From the NCBI GenBank assembly GCA_947498985.1, contig CANMMF010000005.1, forward strand, positions 186,001-250,000: a stretch of DNA of 64,000 nucleotides, in the 5' to 3' direction. The stretch comes from an uncultured Paracoccaceae bacterium (GTDB lineage: Bacteria > Pseudomonadota > Alphaproteobacteria > Rhodobacterales > Rhodobacteraceae). This document shows, one piece after another, positions 35,658-44,814 of the stretch. The number at the start of each line of letters is the position of its first letter. Position 1 is the stretch's first letter. The notes beneath the pieces are model-generated. The model was not told the DNA's origin. It made no database searches and worked only from the letters and a program-made list of their open reading frames with translations. A program made the position numbers and the translations under genes.

Positions 35658-36788
35658 TCACGCAAGTGCGGCGCGCAGGATGGACTCGACCTTCGCCAGC
35701 CCCCTGGCGTTGTCGAATTTCTCCACCGCCGTGGCGCGGGCGGCGGTGGCCATCGTGCTGCGGTCGGGCATGTCGAGCAGCGTCGATATGGCCGCGGCAA
35801 AGCCGTCCTCGTCCCATTCCTCGACCAGCAGGCCGTTGACGCCATGCGCCACCGCTTCGGGAATGCCCGCGTGGCGGGTGCTCACGGTGATGCAGCCGCA
35901 GGCCAACGCTTCCTGGATGGCGGTGGGCAGGCCTTCGGTGTTGCCGTCCTGTGCGGTCACCGAATGCTGCAGGAAGAACTCCGTGCGGGTCAGCCGCTCG
36001 CGGACCGCGTCATGCGGCAGCGCGCCGGTGAAGGTGACCTGTCGGGCGATGCCGAGCTCCGCGGCGCGGGCCCGTACACTTTCCAGCAGCGGGCCGTCTC
36101 CGATGAAGGTGAGATGCGCGTCGCGGGTTTTCGCGGCCTTGGCAAAGGCCTGCAGGGTGATCTGGGGCGCTTTCTTTTCCACCATGCGGCCCACCGCCAT
36201 GAAGCTGCCGGGGGCCTTTTCGCCCGGGGCAAAGCGGCGGATGTCGACGCCCGAGGGCACCACATGGGCGTTGGGGTGCTGGATGTCATGGGCGGCCAGA
36301 TTGTCGAGCAGGAACTGGCTGACCGAAAACATGCCCGCCAGCCGCGGCATCATCAGCCGGTAGGAGCGCGGCCGCTGGAACCCGCGCAGCGCCCGGGACG
36401 CATCGGTGCCGCGCCAATAGGTGAAGACGGGAATGTTCATGTCATTGCCAAGCTTGGCCACCACCAGCGCCTGGGTGCCGAACTCCGCCAGGATCACGTC
36501 GACATTCTCGTCGATCAGGAAATCCATCAGCTTGCGCCGGTTGTCGCCGAAGGGCAGGCGCGAGGTGCCGTGAAAGAGCGCGCCGCGCAGCATCGCAATC
36601 GGCAGCCGCAGCATGTCGCGAAGGCTCAGCTTCTGGCGGCGCTCGAAGATCGGTTTGCCCAGCGGGTCCTTGCCGTTGGAGCGCCCGGTCACGACGCAGG
36701 TGTTGCCGCCCGCCATCTCGGCGATGTGGCGATTGATGAAGGTCTCGCCCATGACGAAATAATCGGAGGTGGCGATGGCAACTTTCAT
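35658..36788 (-). CDS. Glycosyltransferase family 4
   Basis: This 376-residue GT-B fold transferase has MKVAIATSDYFVMGETFINRHIAEM at the N-terminus and, in the C-terminal half, VGRMVEKKAPQITLQAFA and the nucleotide-sugar segment GLPTAIQEALACGCITVSTRHAGIPEAVAHGVNGLLVEEWD. It probably adds a sugar to an exopolysaccharide or LPS. ATG at 36788 follows AAAGGACG; the upstream extension of the frame lies antisense to the ccmE leader. It is divergent from ccmE. Confidence 0.85.
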   Translation of the reverse strand: MKVAIATSDYFVMGETFINRHIAEMAGGNTCVVTGRSNGKDPLGKPIFERRQKLSLRDMLRLPIAMLRGALFHGTSRLPFGDNRRKLMDFLIDENVDVILAEFGTQALVVAKLGNDMNIPVFTYWRGTDASRALRGFQRPRSYRLMMPRLAGMFSVSQFLLDNLAAHDIQHPNAHVVPSGVDIRRFAPGEKAPGSFMAVGRMVEKKAPQITLQAFAKAAKTRDAHLTFIGDGPLLESVRARAAELGIARQVTFTGALPHDAVRERLTRTEFFLQHSVTAQDGNTEGLPTAIQEALACGCITVSTRHAGIPEAVAHGVNGLLVEEWDEDGFAAAISTLLDMPDRSTMATAARATAVEKFDNARGLAKVESILRAALA

Positions 36789-36930
36789 GCGGCGTCCTTT
36801 CGCAGACCGCTTAGCGCGGGGGCGCGGTTGTGCCAAGAGGCGCGGCAAATTCGCCGCCCTGTCGCATTGCGCGGCAAGCTGGCCTATATTGAGTGCGCGC
36901 GCAAAGGGATCGGCTTTCGGGAGACAGGGC

Positions 36931-37380
36931 ATGGCGCTGAAATCGCTGAAGAAACAAAGACGCATTCAGGTGGTGGCGCTGACCGCCGTGGCGCTGGTGA
37001 TCTCCACCGTGCTGATCGGCTACGCGATGCGCGACGGGATCAATTTCTTCCGCTCCCCCAGCCAGGTGATCGCCGAGCCACCCGCGGGCAACGAGGTGTT
37101 CCGCATCGGCGGTCTGGTCGAGGAAGGCTCATTGGTGCGCGGCGATGGCGAGACGATCCGCTTCAGCGTGACCGATGGCGGGGCCACGGTGCCGGTGACC
37201 TATACCGGGGTGCTGCCGGATCTTTTCGAGGAGAATCAGGGCATGGTGGGCACCGGAAGCTATGTGGACGGTGTCTTTGTGGCGACGGAGATCCTGGCCA
37301 AACACGACGAGACCTACATGCCCAAAGAGGTGGTCGACGCGCTGAAAGAGCAGGGCGTCTATCAGGAGCCCGGGACCTGA
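36931..37380 (+). CDS. ccmE: Cytochrome c maturation heme chaperone CcmE
   Basis: CcmE (149 residues) carries heme covalently in the periplasm for cytochrome c assembly. It has an N-terminal anchor (about 11-31), a beta-barrel with VPVTYTGVLPDLFEENQGMVGTG and the heme-binding LAKHDETYMP (His125, Tyr129). ATG at 36931 follows GGGAGACAGGG. The other ccm genes are not in the window. Confidence 0.95.
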   Translation: MALKSLKKQRRIQVVALTAVALVISTVLIGYAMRDGINFFRSPSQVIAEPPAGNEVFRIGGLVEEGSLVRGDGETIRFSVTDGGATVPVTYTGVLPDLFEENQGMVGTGSYVDGVFVATEILAKHDETYMPKEVVDALKEQGVYQEPGT

Positions 37381-37438
37381 GCGGGGTTTGCGGGCATTTC
37401 TGAGCTGTCCGGGCTGGCGTAGGCATGGGTGGCGCCGG

Positions 37439-37492
37439 GTGCGGCGCGGATGCGCTACTGAAAGCGTGCGGCGCGGATGCGCCGCTGAAAGC
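37439..37492 (+). repeat. Two tandem 27-bp intergenic repeats
   Basis: GTGCGGCGCGGATGCG-CTACTGAAAGC is followed directly by a second copy differing at two adjacent bases (TA to CG). The second copy folds as GGCGC-ggat-GCGCC, and a TTTTTT run follows at about 37499. This could be a weak terminator for ccmE built by a tandem duplication. Confidence 0.7.
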
Positions 37493-37607
37493 TGACTGTT
37501 TTTTGTGACAACTGGCCTCGAGGACGGGTCGGGCGACGTTGCCGTCAGACGACAGGCCCCGCGATCTCTGCACCCCGCGCTGTGTCTTCTTCGATGCCTT
37601 GGTCCGC

Positions 37608-38582
37608 TTAGCGCAGGCCTGCGCGGGACGCCGCGCGGTTGACCGCTTCGATCACCGCCCCTTCGCGGGCGTGATGCGGCATGTGGCCGATGCCTTCGAG
37701 CACCGTCAGATTGCCCTGCGGCAGCATCGGGGCGGCCTGCGCCGCATGCACCTGCAGCGGCACAATCTCGTCGGCATCGCCATGGATCAGTTCGACTGGC
37801 AGATCGAGGCTTTCATACCGCGCGGCCATGGTCACGATATGCGGGCGCAACCCGTTGACCTGACGGGCATTGGCCCGCAGCGTTCCGCGGCGCAGGCTGA
37901 GGCCGGGGCCCACATGGTCGAGATAGCCATCGGGCACCGGCTGCGGGGTGAAGATGCTGTCGACCACCTCGCCGGTTTCCATCGGTTTGGTGAAGGCGGT
38001 CACCACCGGCGGCACCAGCGCGCCGCCCAGCGAAGAGCCCAGCACCTTGTATTGCGCACCGAGCGAGCCCGGCCAGGGCATGATCGCGCCGCCGACGATC
38101 ACCAGAGCCGAGGCCGGGTGATCGAGCCCCCAGGCCATCGCCACCGAGCCGCCATAGGAATGGCCGAGCACGACCGGACGCTCGATGCCGATCTGGCGGG
38201 CGGCGGCGGCCAGCAACGCGGCCTGGTCCTGCGGGCTCTCGGCGCGCGCGTTGAACGGTCTGGCCAGCGCGGGGGCGGCGCGCCCGGTATAGCCGAGACC
38301 GGGGCGGTCGAAGGCGGTCACCCGATAGTCCTGCGCGAGCCGCCCCATCATCGAAAATGTGAAGTCGCGCAGGTTGCCGCCGGCCCCGTGGATCAACACC
38401 ACGTCCGGGCCCTGGCCCTGCTGGACGAAATGCACTTGCGTGCCGTCCACATCCAGGGTCTGGCCCACCGGCGGCCAGCGTTTCTCGGCATCCGCTTCGG
38501 CGCGGTCGGCACGGGCATCGATCCAGTAGCCACAGCCGGGGATGGCCAGGGCGGCGGTCAGGGCGGCGGCGCGGAGGATCAT
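37608..38582 (-). CDS. Alpha/beta hydrolase, probable lipoprotein
   Basis: This 324-residue alpha/beta-hydrolase has HG in VVLIHGAGGNLRDFTF, the nucleophile elbow LGHSYGGSVA, and late acid/histidine residues in HGDADEIVP and GIGHMPHH. The N-terminus (MILRAAALTAALAIPGCGYW) looks like a lipoprotein signal with Cys17, so the enzyme is probably membrane-tethered in the periplasm. The substrate is unknown. It directly follows metA on the same strand with four bases between them. Confidence 0.85.
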   Translation of the reverse strand: MILRAAALTAALAIPGCGYWIDARADRAEADAEKRWPPVGQTLDVDGTQVHFVQQGQGPDVVLIHGAGGNLRDFTFSMMGRLAQDYRVTAFDRPGLGYTGRAAPALARPFNARAESPQDQAALLAAAARQIGIERPVVLGHSYGGSVAMAWGLDHPASALVIVGGAIMPWPGSLGAQYKVLGSSLGGALVPPVVTAFTKPMETGEVVDSIFTPQPVPDGYLDHVGPGLSLRRGTLRANARQVNGLRPHIVTMAARYESLDLPVELIHGDADEIVPLQVHAAQAAPMLPQGNLTVLEGIGHMPHHAREGAVIEAVNRAASRAGLR

Positions 38583-38586
38583 GACA

Positions 38587-39528
38587 TCAGGCTCTCAGGT
38601 CGGTGCGTTTGCGTCCGATGTCATTTAGGTCGAACGGCGTCGTCTGGTAGATCTCGTTGATCCAGTTGCCGTAAAGAAGATGTGCGTGGCTGCGCCAGCG
38701 GTTCTGCGGCGGCTGCGCGGGATCGTCGCCGGGATAGTAATTGGCGGGCACGTTGATCGGCGCACCGGCATCCACATCGCGGTCGTATTCGTCCTTGAGC
38801 GTGGTGCTGTCATACTCGAAATGGTTGAACACATAGAGCGCGCGGTGATCCGGATCCTCGACAAGGCAGGGGCCGGTCTCGTCGCTGTCGATCAGGATCG
38901 GCAGGCCGGCACCCGTGATCTCGGCGCGCCTGAGCTCGGTCCAGCGCGAGACCGGGATCACCATGTCGTCCGAAAAGCCGCGCAGATAGGGCGAGGCGGG
39001 GGCCAGGTTGCGGTGCCGGATGCAGCCGAAGGCCTTGGCCCCGAGGATGTGTTTCGGCACGTCGTGGAAATGGTTGATCATCGCCATGCCGCCCCAGCAG
39101 ACGCCGAAGGTGGAATGCACATGGGTCTGCGTCCAGTCGAAGACGGCGCAGAGCTCGTCCCAATAGGTGACCTCTTCATAGGGCAGATGCTCGATCGGCG
39201 CGCCGGTGATCACCAGCCCGTCGAATGTCTCGCCGGTCTCGGCCACTTCGGTGAAGGGGCGGTAGAAGGTCTCCATATGTGCGGCGGCGGTGTTGCGGGT
39301 CTGGTGTTCGGACATGCGGATGAGGCTGAGCTCGATCTGCAAAGGTGTGGCGCCGATCAGACGGGCGAACTGGTTCTCGGTCGCGATCTTCTTGGGCATC
39401 AGGTTCAGCAGCCCGATGCGCAGCGGCCGGATATCCTGCCGCGCCGCATGTTCGTCGGACATGACCATGACACCCTCACGCGTGAGCACGTCATAGGCGG
39501 GCAGGTCCGAGGGCAGCTTGATCGGCAT
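38587..39528 (-). CDS. metA: Homoserine O-acetyltransferase, MetA family
   Basis: This 313-residue MetA-type acyltransferase starts methionine synthesis. The catalytic Cys144 is in [10 protein letters not shown], with His in VFNHFEYD and Glu in the same region. In the acyl-selectivity segment [12 protein letters not shown], a glutamate follows the GAP turn; E. coli has glycine there (GAPLG) and uses succinyl-CoA, while Glu marks acetyl-CoA enzymes. The acetyl specificity is therefore inferred from an established residue rule. ATG at 39528 follows AAGGATC. I see no recognisable SAM riboswitch upstream. Confidence 0.9.
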   Translation of the reverse strand: MPIKLPSDLPAYDVLTREGVMVMSDEHAARQDIRPLRIGLLNLMPKKIATENQFARLIGATPLQIELSLIRMSEHQTRNTAAAHMETFYRPFTEVAETGETFDGLVITGAPIEHLPYEEVTYWDELCAVFDWTQTHVHSTFGVCWGGMAMINHFHDVPKHILGAKAFGCIRHRNLAPASPYLRGFSDDMVIPVSRWTELRRAEITGAGLPILIDSDETGPCLVEDPDHRALYVFNHFEYDSTTLKDEYDRDVDAGAPINVPANYYPGDDPAQPPQNRWRSHAHLLYGNWINEIYQTTPFDLNDIGRKRTDLRA

Positions 39529-39826
39529 GGGGTGATCCTTTGGCGTCGGGGCCGCAGAGATAGGACAGGCGCGGGCGATGCACAAGGCGGGGCGCGCGCG
39601 CTGCACGGATGGCCTGACACGGGGGATTATCGGCGGGATCCAAAGGAGCGCTTCCGCGCGCTTTTATTCAGCAAGTGGCGAGGCGACGCTTTGATGGCGC
39701 ACGGACAGCGCGGGTTTTGGCGTGGGCGTCATTGCGCGGATGGGGTCTGCCGGATCGACCGGGAGTTCCGGTGCAATGCGTCAGGGTCGGATCTCGGCCA
39801 TGTGCGGCCGGAGCCGTCCCGCGCGC
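39529..39826. other. Intergenic region upstream of metA
   Basis: This region of 298 bases between two minus-strand genes contains the metA leader and copy 1 of the 54-bp repeat. I see no open frame with a ribosome site and no known riboswitch consensus. Confidence 0.5.
39636..39689 (+). repeat. 54-bp intergenic repeat, copy 1
   Basis: It begins GGATCCAAAGGAGCGCTTCC, continues with GCGCGCTTTTATTCAGCAAG and ends TGGCGAGGCGACGC. GCGC-ttcc-GCGC forms a small hairpin followed by TTTT. It shares 20 identical bases (GAGCGCTTCCGCGCGCTTTT) plus GCAAGTGGCG and GACGC with copy 2, and GGATCC plus GAGGCGACGC with copy 3. It lies between metA and the P-loop gene. Confidence 0.75.
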
Positions 39827-40693
39827 TCAGCCGGGGCGGCGCGCGATCGCGGCGGCGATCACCGCGCTGAAATCGGCCTCGTCGCGCACGGTGCTCATGT
39901 CGGCGGCCTCGACCGTGATGCCCCAGCGGCTGGCCATGGCGTCGTAGAGCGGCTGGCGGTGGGCCAGCGCGCGGGCATAGGTCCAGCGGATGAAGGCATC
40001 GGGATCCACTTCGGTGTCGCTCTGACCAGTTTTCGCCAGATAATCCGCCCAGGCGGCTGCCAGGAACTCCGGCTGATAGGCCATCGGCTTCGGCGCCCGG
40101 TCAAAGCGGCGGATGAGCGCGTCGGTATGGGCCTCGGTGCCGCGGATCCAGACCATCAGGGCCGCCCCGCTCAGCGCGGTGAGGATCGGGTCGGCGGGAT
40201 CGGCAGGATCGACCCATTCGCAGATCGACCCGCCGGTGTCGCAGATGAAATGCGGGTAGCCATAAAGATCCTGCGCGCGGTCGATGAAATAGGAGGTATC
40301 GAGCAGCGCCTGCATTTCGGCGCGGCGGAACTGGTCCTGACGGCGCACGTATTCGGCGATGGGCAGCCCACCTTTTTCCGGCGCGCCGGGCTTGCCGAGA
40401 TAGGTGCTGACCGGGGTGAGATTGTGAAACGAGATGTTGGAGCCGATATAGATCGAATCCGACAACAGCAGATCGCGCAGGAAGGGCACCTGCATGGCGT
40501 GGCGCTTGGCATTGTCGGCAATGTATTCGCCCATGTAGCGCGTGCCGATGCGGTAATCGATGGAGTAGTGAAACCAGCCGCCCGCGTCGCGCAGCAGGTT
40601 GGAGACATGGGTCTTGCCGAGCCCCGACATTGCAAAGAGCACAACGCGTTTGTTGGGGGCATCGCGCCAGGCATCGGCGGAGGGGTAGAGCAT
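39827..40693 (-). CDS. P-loop ATPase of unknown function
   Basis: This 288-residue protein has one clear motif, a Walker A-like FAMSGLGKTHVSNLLR near residue 20, followed by FHYSIDYRIGTRYMGEYI. No full ATPase family is recognised. The middle part has YFIDRAQDLYGYPHFICDTGGSICEW and VWIRGTEAHTDALIRRF, reminiscent of small-molecule kinases, where a phosphate is moved to a bound substrate. ATG at 40693 follows AAGGAAGG. It lies behind an EamA transporter on the same strand. Confidence 0.65.
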   Translation of the reverse strand: MLYPSADAWRDAPNKRVVLFAMSGLGKTHVSNLLRDAGGWFHYSIDYRIGTRYMGEYIADNAKRHAMQVPFLRDLLLSDSIYIGSNISFHNLTPVSTYLGKPGAPEKGGLPIAEYVRRQDQFRRAEMQALLDTSYFIDRAQDLYGYPHFICDTGGSICEWVDPADPADPILTALSGAALMVWIRGTEAHTDALIRRFDRAPKPMAYQPEFLAAAWADYLAKTGQSDTEVDPDAFIRWTYARALAHRQPLYDAMASRWGITVEAADMSTVRDEADFSAVIAAAIARRPG

Positions 40694-40757
40694 GGCGGCG
40701 GGCCTTCCTTGACTGCCGCTTGGTCTACGCCGGGCGGGCGCAGCCGTCAAACACGTC

Positions 40758-41675
40758 TCAGGGGGCTTTCTGCACGCGGCGCGCGCGCGCCAGCAGCCGC
40801 CCGTCGAGCACCAGAAGCCCCAGCGCCAGCAGCGCGAAGCCGGCATAGGCCGACGCGCTCAGCGTCTCGTCCCGCGCCCAGGCACCCAGCAGGATCGCCA
40901 CCGGCGGGATGAGCAGGGTGACCAGCAGCAGGTTGCCGGACCCCGCCATCGCCAGCACGCGGTAATAGAGCAGATAGGCCAGCGCCGTGGCGATCACCGC
41001 GTAATAGAGTATCCCGGCCCATGTGGCGGGGGCGAGATCGAGCCTTGGCACGCCTTCGAGCCAGAGCGTGAGCGGCAGCATCAGCAGGGTCGAGCAGATC
41101 AGCATGCCGGTGGCCGCACCCAGCGGCGGCAGCCCGTTCAGCCTGCGGCGCGCCCAGGCGCCGGCAAAGGCATAAGAAAGCGTGCCTGCAAGAATGGCCA
41201 GCTGCGCAGTGGAGGTGACATCGAAGCTCAGCAGGTTGCCCGGTCCGATGGCCACAACCACCCCGGCAAAGCCCAGCAGAACGCCGGTGGCCTTGCGCGC
41301 GGAGAGCCGCTCGTCCGCAAACACCGCGGCGGCCACCAGCACGCCGAAGATCGCGGTGGCGGCGTTGAGGATCGAGGTGAGGCCGGTGGGAATGAACAGC
41401 TGGCCCCAGGCCATCAGCGAGAATGGGATCGCGTTGTTGAGCAGCCCCATGACCACCAGCGCCCCCCAGATCCGCAGATCGGCGCGCGGCAGCTCGCGGC
41501 GCCAGAGCGCCAGCGGCCAGAGCAGCAGGGCGGCAAGCCCGGTGCGCCAGAGCACCGAGGTGAGCGGTCCGATCTCGTCGAGTGCCGTGCGGATGGCCAG
41601 AAACGAGCCACCCCAGATCAGGGCCAGAGCCAGAAGCTCGACCCAGGCGCGGGTGGGAATGGTGGTTTGGTTCAT
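40758..41675 (-). CDS. DMT (EamA) family transporter
   Basis: This 305-residue inner-membrane protein has ten hydrophobic segments arranged as two EamA repeats (for example LLALALIWGGSFLAIRTAL and, in the second half, TWAGILYYAVIATALAYLLYY). It is probably a drug/metabolite exporter with unknown substrate. I chose ATG at 41675 because it directly precedes the first helix; in-frame upstream ATGs at 41693 and beyond have no better ribosome site. Confidence 0.88.
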   Translation of the reverse strand: MNQTTIPTRAWVELLALALIWGGSFLAIRTALDEIGPLTSVLWRTGLAALLLWPLALWRRELPRADLRIWGALVVMGLLNNAIPFSLMAWGQLFIPTGLTSILNAATAIFGVLVAAAVFADERLSARKATGVLLGFAGVVVAIGPGNLLSFDVTSTAQLAILAGTLSYAFAGAWARRRLNGLPPLGAATGMLICSTLLMLPLTLWLEGVPRLDLAPATWAGILYYAVIATALAYLLYYRVLAMAGSGNLLLVTLLIPPVAILLGAWARDETLSASAYAGFALLALGLLVLDGRLLARARRVQKAP

Positions 41676-41981
41676 GGCCGCGTTATGGCGCATCGCGCGC
41701 CGCGGCGCGATCCGATTCATGCGGCTTTTGCACGGGCAGGGCGGATCGAATCGAGCGCTTCCGCGCGCTTTTGATCTGCAAGTGGCGGCGTGACGCGTCT
41801 GGCCCGGGGGCAGTGGGAGAGGAGATGTTGGCAAGGCTTCTGAGAGGCGCTTGAGGAGGCACTCTGCCTCTCAAGACACGCGTTCCAGTGTGGGGCCGGG
41901 TCGTCCGGCCTCAAGACCAGGCCGCGCGCTGCGCGGTGCCTGCGGCAGTCTTGACCCCGAACGAATCGGGGGGGGGGCGCA
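41676..41981. other. Intergenic region with inverted repeats and a G10 tract
   Basis: The 306 bases between two minus-strand genes hold copy 2 of the 54-bp repeat, a stem CTTGAG...CTCAAG around 41850-41876, a second near CCGCGCGC/GCGCGG, and ten consecutive Gs at 41968-41977 after CCCCGAACGAATCGGGG. The last stem may end transcription of the downstream gene on the minus strand. No gene is seen. Confidence 0.5.
41743..41796 (+). repeat. 54-bp intergenic repeat, copy 2
   Basis: It runs GGATCGAATCGAGCGCTTCC, GCGCGCTTTTGATCTGCAAG, TGGCGGCGTGACGC. It is same orientation as copy 1, 2.1 kb away. It lies upstream of the EamA transporter gene. Confidence 0.75.
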
Positions 41982-44441
41982 TCAACCGCGCATGCGTATG
42001 CCTTCGGGGTCAAAAAGCGGCGCGCTCATCAGCGTGGCGGGGCGTTTGTCGCCGAGGATCTCGATCTCGGCGCTGAGCCCGGGTTCCGCCAGAGCGCGGG
42101 GAATGAGCGCCAGCGCCATGGAGGTCCGCGTGTGATGCGCATAGCCGCCCGACGTGCAGAAGCCCTGGACCCTGCCGTCGATCCAGACCGGCTCATAGGC
42201 CTGCACATCGGCATCCGCCGCATCGACCGCGAACGGCACAAGCAGGCGCGCCGGCGGGCTGGCGCGCTCGGCCTCCGCCGCGGCGCGTCCGATGAATTCG
42301 GCGGGCTTTTTCCACGCGATGAACCGGTCGAGCCCGGTTTCGGCACAGGTGTAATCGGGCGAGAACTCGCGCCCCCAGGAGCCGAAGAACCGGTCCAGCC
42401 GCAGCGACATCATCGCCCGCATGCCGAATGGACGCATGCCATGCGCGGCCCCGGCCTCGCAGAGCGTGGCCCAGAGCTGGCGCTGGGCCATCGGATCGCA
42501 AAAGATCTCGTAACCCAGATCGCCGGTATAGGAGACGCGCTGCACGATGCAGTCGGTCATGCCGACGATGAGCCGGCGCACATCCATAAACGCCATATCG
42601 CTCACATCCGCGCGGGTTGTGGCGGCCAGCACATCGCGGGCGCGGGGGCCTGCGATCTGAAAGCCGGTGAGCCGGTCCGAAATGTTCTCGACCGCGGCAT
42701 CGCCCGGCAGATGGCTCAGGAACCAGCGCATGTGATAGGCCTGCGCGCCGTAGCTCGCGGTCAGGTGAAAAAGCTCGCGCCCGGACGGGTCGGTGAGGCA
42801 GGAGACGGTGAAATCGCCGATGATCCGACCCGAGGGGCTGAGCATCGGATTGAGCGCCAGCCGTCCGGGTTTGGGGATGCGCCCGGCCATGATCACGTCG
42901 AGCCAGGCGCGCGCCCCGGTGCCGCTCACGCGGTACTTGCCGAAATTATGCACTTCGTTGATGCCCACGGCCTCGCGCACGGCGGCGACCTCGCGGGCGG
43001 TGGCGTCGAAGGCGTTGGAGCGGCGGAAGCTGGGGGTCTCGAACCGCGGTTCTGTGTTTATCTGCCCTGCCGCTTCGCTGCCTGAAGGCCCGTAGCCCGC
43101 GGCGAAGTAATTGGGCACCTCGAGCCCGTATTGCGCGCCCCAGACCGCGCCCATGGCGTCGAAGATGTCATACATCGGCGTGGTGCGGTTGGGCCGTGCG
43201 GCGGGCAGTTCCTCGTTGGGATAGGAGACCGAAAAGCGTTTCTGGTAGTTCTCGATCACCTTGGGGCGGGTGTAACCGGGGCTGATCCAGTCGCCGAACC
43301 GGGCCACGTCCATGGCGGCGGTGTCGCGCTCGCATTCGCCTTCAGTGATCCACTGCGCCAGCATCAGACCGACGCCACCGCCCTGCGAAAAGCCCGCCAT
43401 CACGCCGCAGGCTGACCAGTAGCCGCGCAGGCCGGGGATCGGACCGACCAGCGGGTTGCCATCAGGCGCAAAGGTGAAGGGCCCGTGGATCACCGATTTC
43501 ACGCCTGCACGCTCCAGCACCGGGAAGCGGCGATAGGCAAAGGCGATGCTGTCCTCGATCTTGTCGAAATCATCGGGCAGCAACTCGTGTCCGAAGCTCC
43601 AGGGCGTGCCGTCGACGGCCCAGGGGCGGCAAGGCTGTTCGTAAAATCCGATGCAGAGCCCGCGGCCCTCCTGCCTGAGATAGCTTTCGCCCGCAGGATC
43701 CATCACATGCGGATGTTCGGTCTCGCGTTCGTAAATCTCGGGCGTGTCGTCGGTGACGATATATTGGTGCTCCATCGGGTGCAGCGGCAGGTAGACCCCG
43801 GCCATGGCCCCCACCTCTCGCGCCCAGAGACCGGCGGCGTTGACCACATGTTCGGCATGCACGGTGCCCTTGTCAGTGACCACATCCCAGGTGCCGTCGG
43901 CGCGCTGGTTGGTCTCGCGCACCATGCAATGGGTCTCGATCGCGGCCCCGCCCATGCGCGCGGCTTTCGCATAGGCGTGGGTGGTGCCGGAAGGGTCGAG
44001 ATGGCCGTCGAGCGGGTCGTAAAGCCCGCCCAGAATGCCCTCGGTGTTCACGATGGGCGCAAGCTTGCGGATCTCGTCGGGTGTGACGATCTCGGTCTCG
44101 AGCCCCATGTAGCGGTGCTTGGCGCGCTCGGCGAGCAGCATGTCGAAGCGGTCCTGATTGTCGGCCAGCGTGACGCCGCCCACATGGTGCAGCCCGCAGG
44201 ACATCCCCGTCAGCTCCTCAAGCTCGCGGTAGAGCCGGATCGTGTAGCCCTGCAGCGCGGCCATGTTGGTGTCGCCGTTGAGCGTGTGAAACCCGCCCGC
44301 CGCGTGCCAGGTGGAGCCGGAGGTCAGTTCCGAGCGTTCCAGCAGCAGCACGTCGGACCAGCCGAGCCTGGTCAGGTGGTAGAGCACCGAGGCGCCGACA
44401 ACGCCGCCGCCGATGACACAGACGCGGGTGGTGGTTTGCAT
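41982..44441 (-). CDS. FAD-dependent oxidoreductase with GcvT domain (dimethylglycine/sarcosine dehydrogenase-like)
   Basis: This 819-residue enzyme has an N-terminal DAO fold (GGGVVG at 11-16) with the motif SGSTWHAAG. Its His46 corresponds to the residue that binds FAD covalently in dimethylglycine dehydrogenases. The C-terminal half (about 430-819) is a glycine-cleavage T-type domain (GFQIAGPRARDVL, YTGDLGYEIF, SLRLDRFFGSWGREFSPDYT). Such enzymes remove N-methyl groups and pass them to tetrahydrofolate. A paralogue is at 47.3-49.7 kb. Substrate (dimethylglycine, sarcosine or another methylamine) cannot be fixed from sequence. Confidence 0.85.
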   Translation of the reverse strand: MQTTTRVCVIGGGVVGASVLYHLTRLGWSDVLLLERSELTSGSTWHAAGGFHTLNGDTNMAALQGYTIRLYRELEELTGMSCGLHHVGGVTLADNQDRFDMLLAERAKHRYMGLETEIVTPDEIRKLAPIVNTEGILGGLYDPLDGHLDPSGTTHAYAKAARMGGAAIETHCMVRETNQRADGTWDVVTDKGTVHAEHVVNAAGLWAREVGAMAGVYLPLHPMEHQYIVTDDTPEIYERETEHPHVMDPAGESYLRQEGRGLCIGFYEQPCRPWAVDGTPWSFGHELLPDDFDKIEDSIAFAYRRFPVLERAGVKSVIHGPFTFAPDGNPLVGPIPGLRGYWSACGVMAGFSQGGGVGLMLAQWITEGECERDTAAMDVARFGDWISPGYTRPKVIENYQKRFSVSYPNEELPAARPNRTTPMYDIFDAMGAVWGAQYGLEVPNYFAAGYGPSGSEAAGQINTEPRFETPSFRRSNAFDATAREVAAVREAVGINEVHNFGKYRVSGTGARAWLDVIMAGRIPKPGRLALNPMLSPSGRIIGDFTVSCLTDPSGRELFHLTASYGAQAYHMRWFLSHLPGDAAVENISDRLTGFQIAGPRARDVLAATTRADVSDMAFMDVRRLIVGMTDCIVQRVSYTGDLGYEIFCDPMAQRQLWATLCEAGAAHGMRPFGMRAMMSLRLDRFFGSWGREFSPDYTCAETGLDRFIAWKKPAEFIGRAAAEAERASPPARLLVPFAVDAADADVQAYEPVWIDGRVQGFCTSGGYAHHTRTSMALALIPRALAEPGLSAEIEILGDKRPATLMSAPLFDPEGIRMRG

Positions 44442-44814
44442 GTGGGCGAACCTTTTTGGGAAATTGAGTGTTTGGCGCGGATACTAGCGGGACAACATGA
44501 CGAGGATGGCCAGAGAGCGACACTTTGAGTCGTGATCGGTGTCTGCGCCTTGGGGGGAAGCACGTCTGCAAAACTGCAATTCGCATGATTATTAGAAAAA
44601 TTCATATTGCGACCCCTGTAGTCATGGGGCGGGCGCCTTGCGTGCATCCGCTATCCTGGAGGGTGTCTATATATAGAGTACATAGGGGCAATTTTCGCAA
44701 AATGTGTATTCATTTTGCTCGCGAATCAGCGGACGTCAGAAGACGAGTGCCGACATTTGGTCTGCGCCTCGCTACGCCGTAAACTCGACATATCTCGGCG
44801 TCACGGAGTTTGCG
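44442..44814. other. AT-rich divergent intergenic region
   Basis: This 373-base stretch is markedly richer in A and T than its surroundings (for example around 44580-44610 and 44660-44720). It contains CTATATATAG (44667-44676), a self-complementary 10-mer, and an inverted repeat at 44697-44718. No convincing gene is seen; a frame beginning with GTG at 44704 merely extends the next small gene upstream. Confidence 0.5.
44697..44718. promoter_or_regulatory. Inverted repeat, possible operator
   Basis: GCAAAATG-tgtatt-CATTTTGC is a perfect 8-bp inverted repeat with a 6-base spacer, 96 bases before the 50-codon gene at 44815. No nearby regulator gene is present, so its factor is unknown. Confidence 0.45.

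Noticed and set aside
37439-37492. CRISPR-like array
   Set aside because: Only two adjacent 27-bp copies with no spacer; a plain tandem duplication.
39529-39635. SAM-II or SAM/SAH riboswitch before metA
   Set aside because: I looked for the conserved loop strings of these riboswitches and did not find them; only hairpins and a repeat are present.
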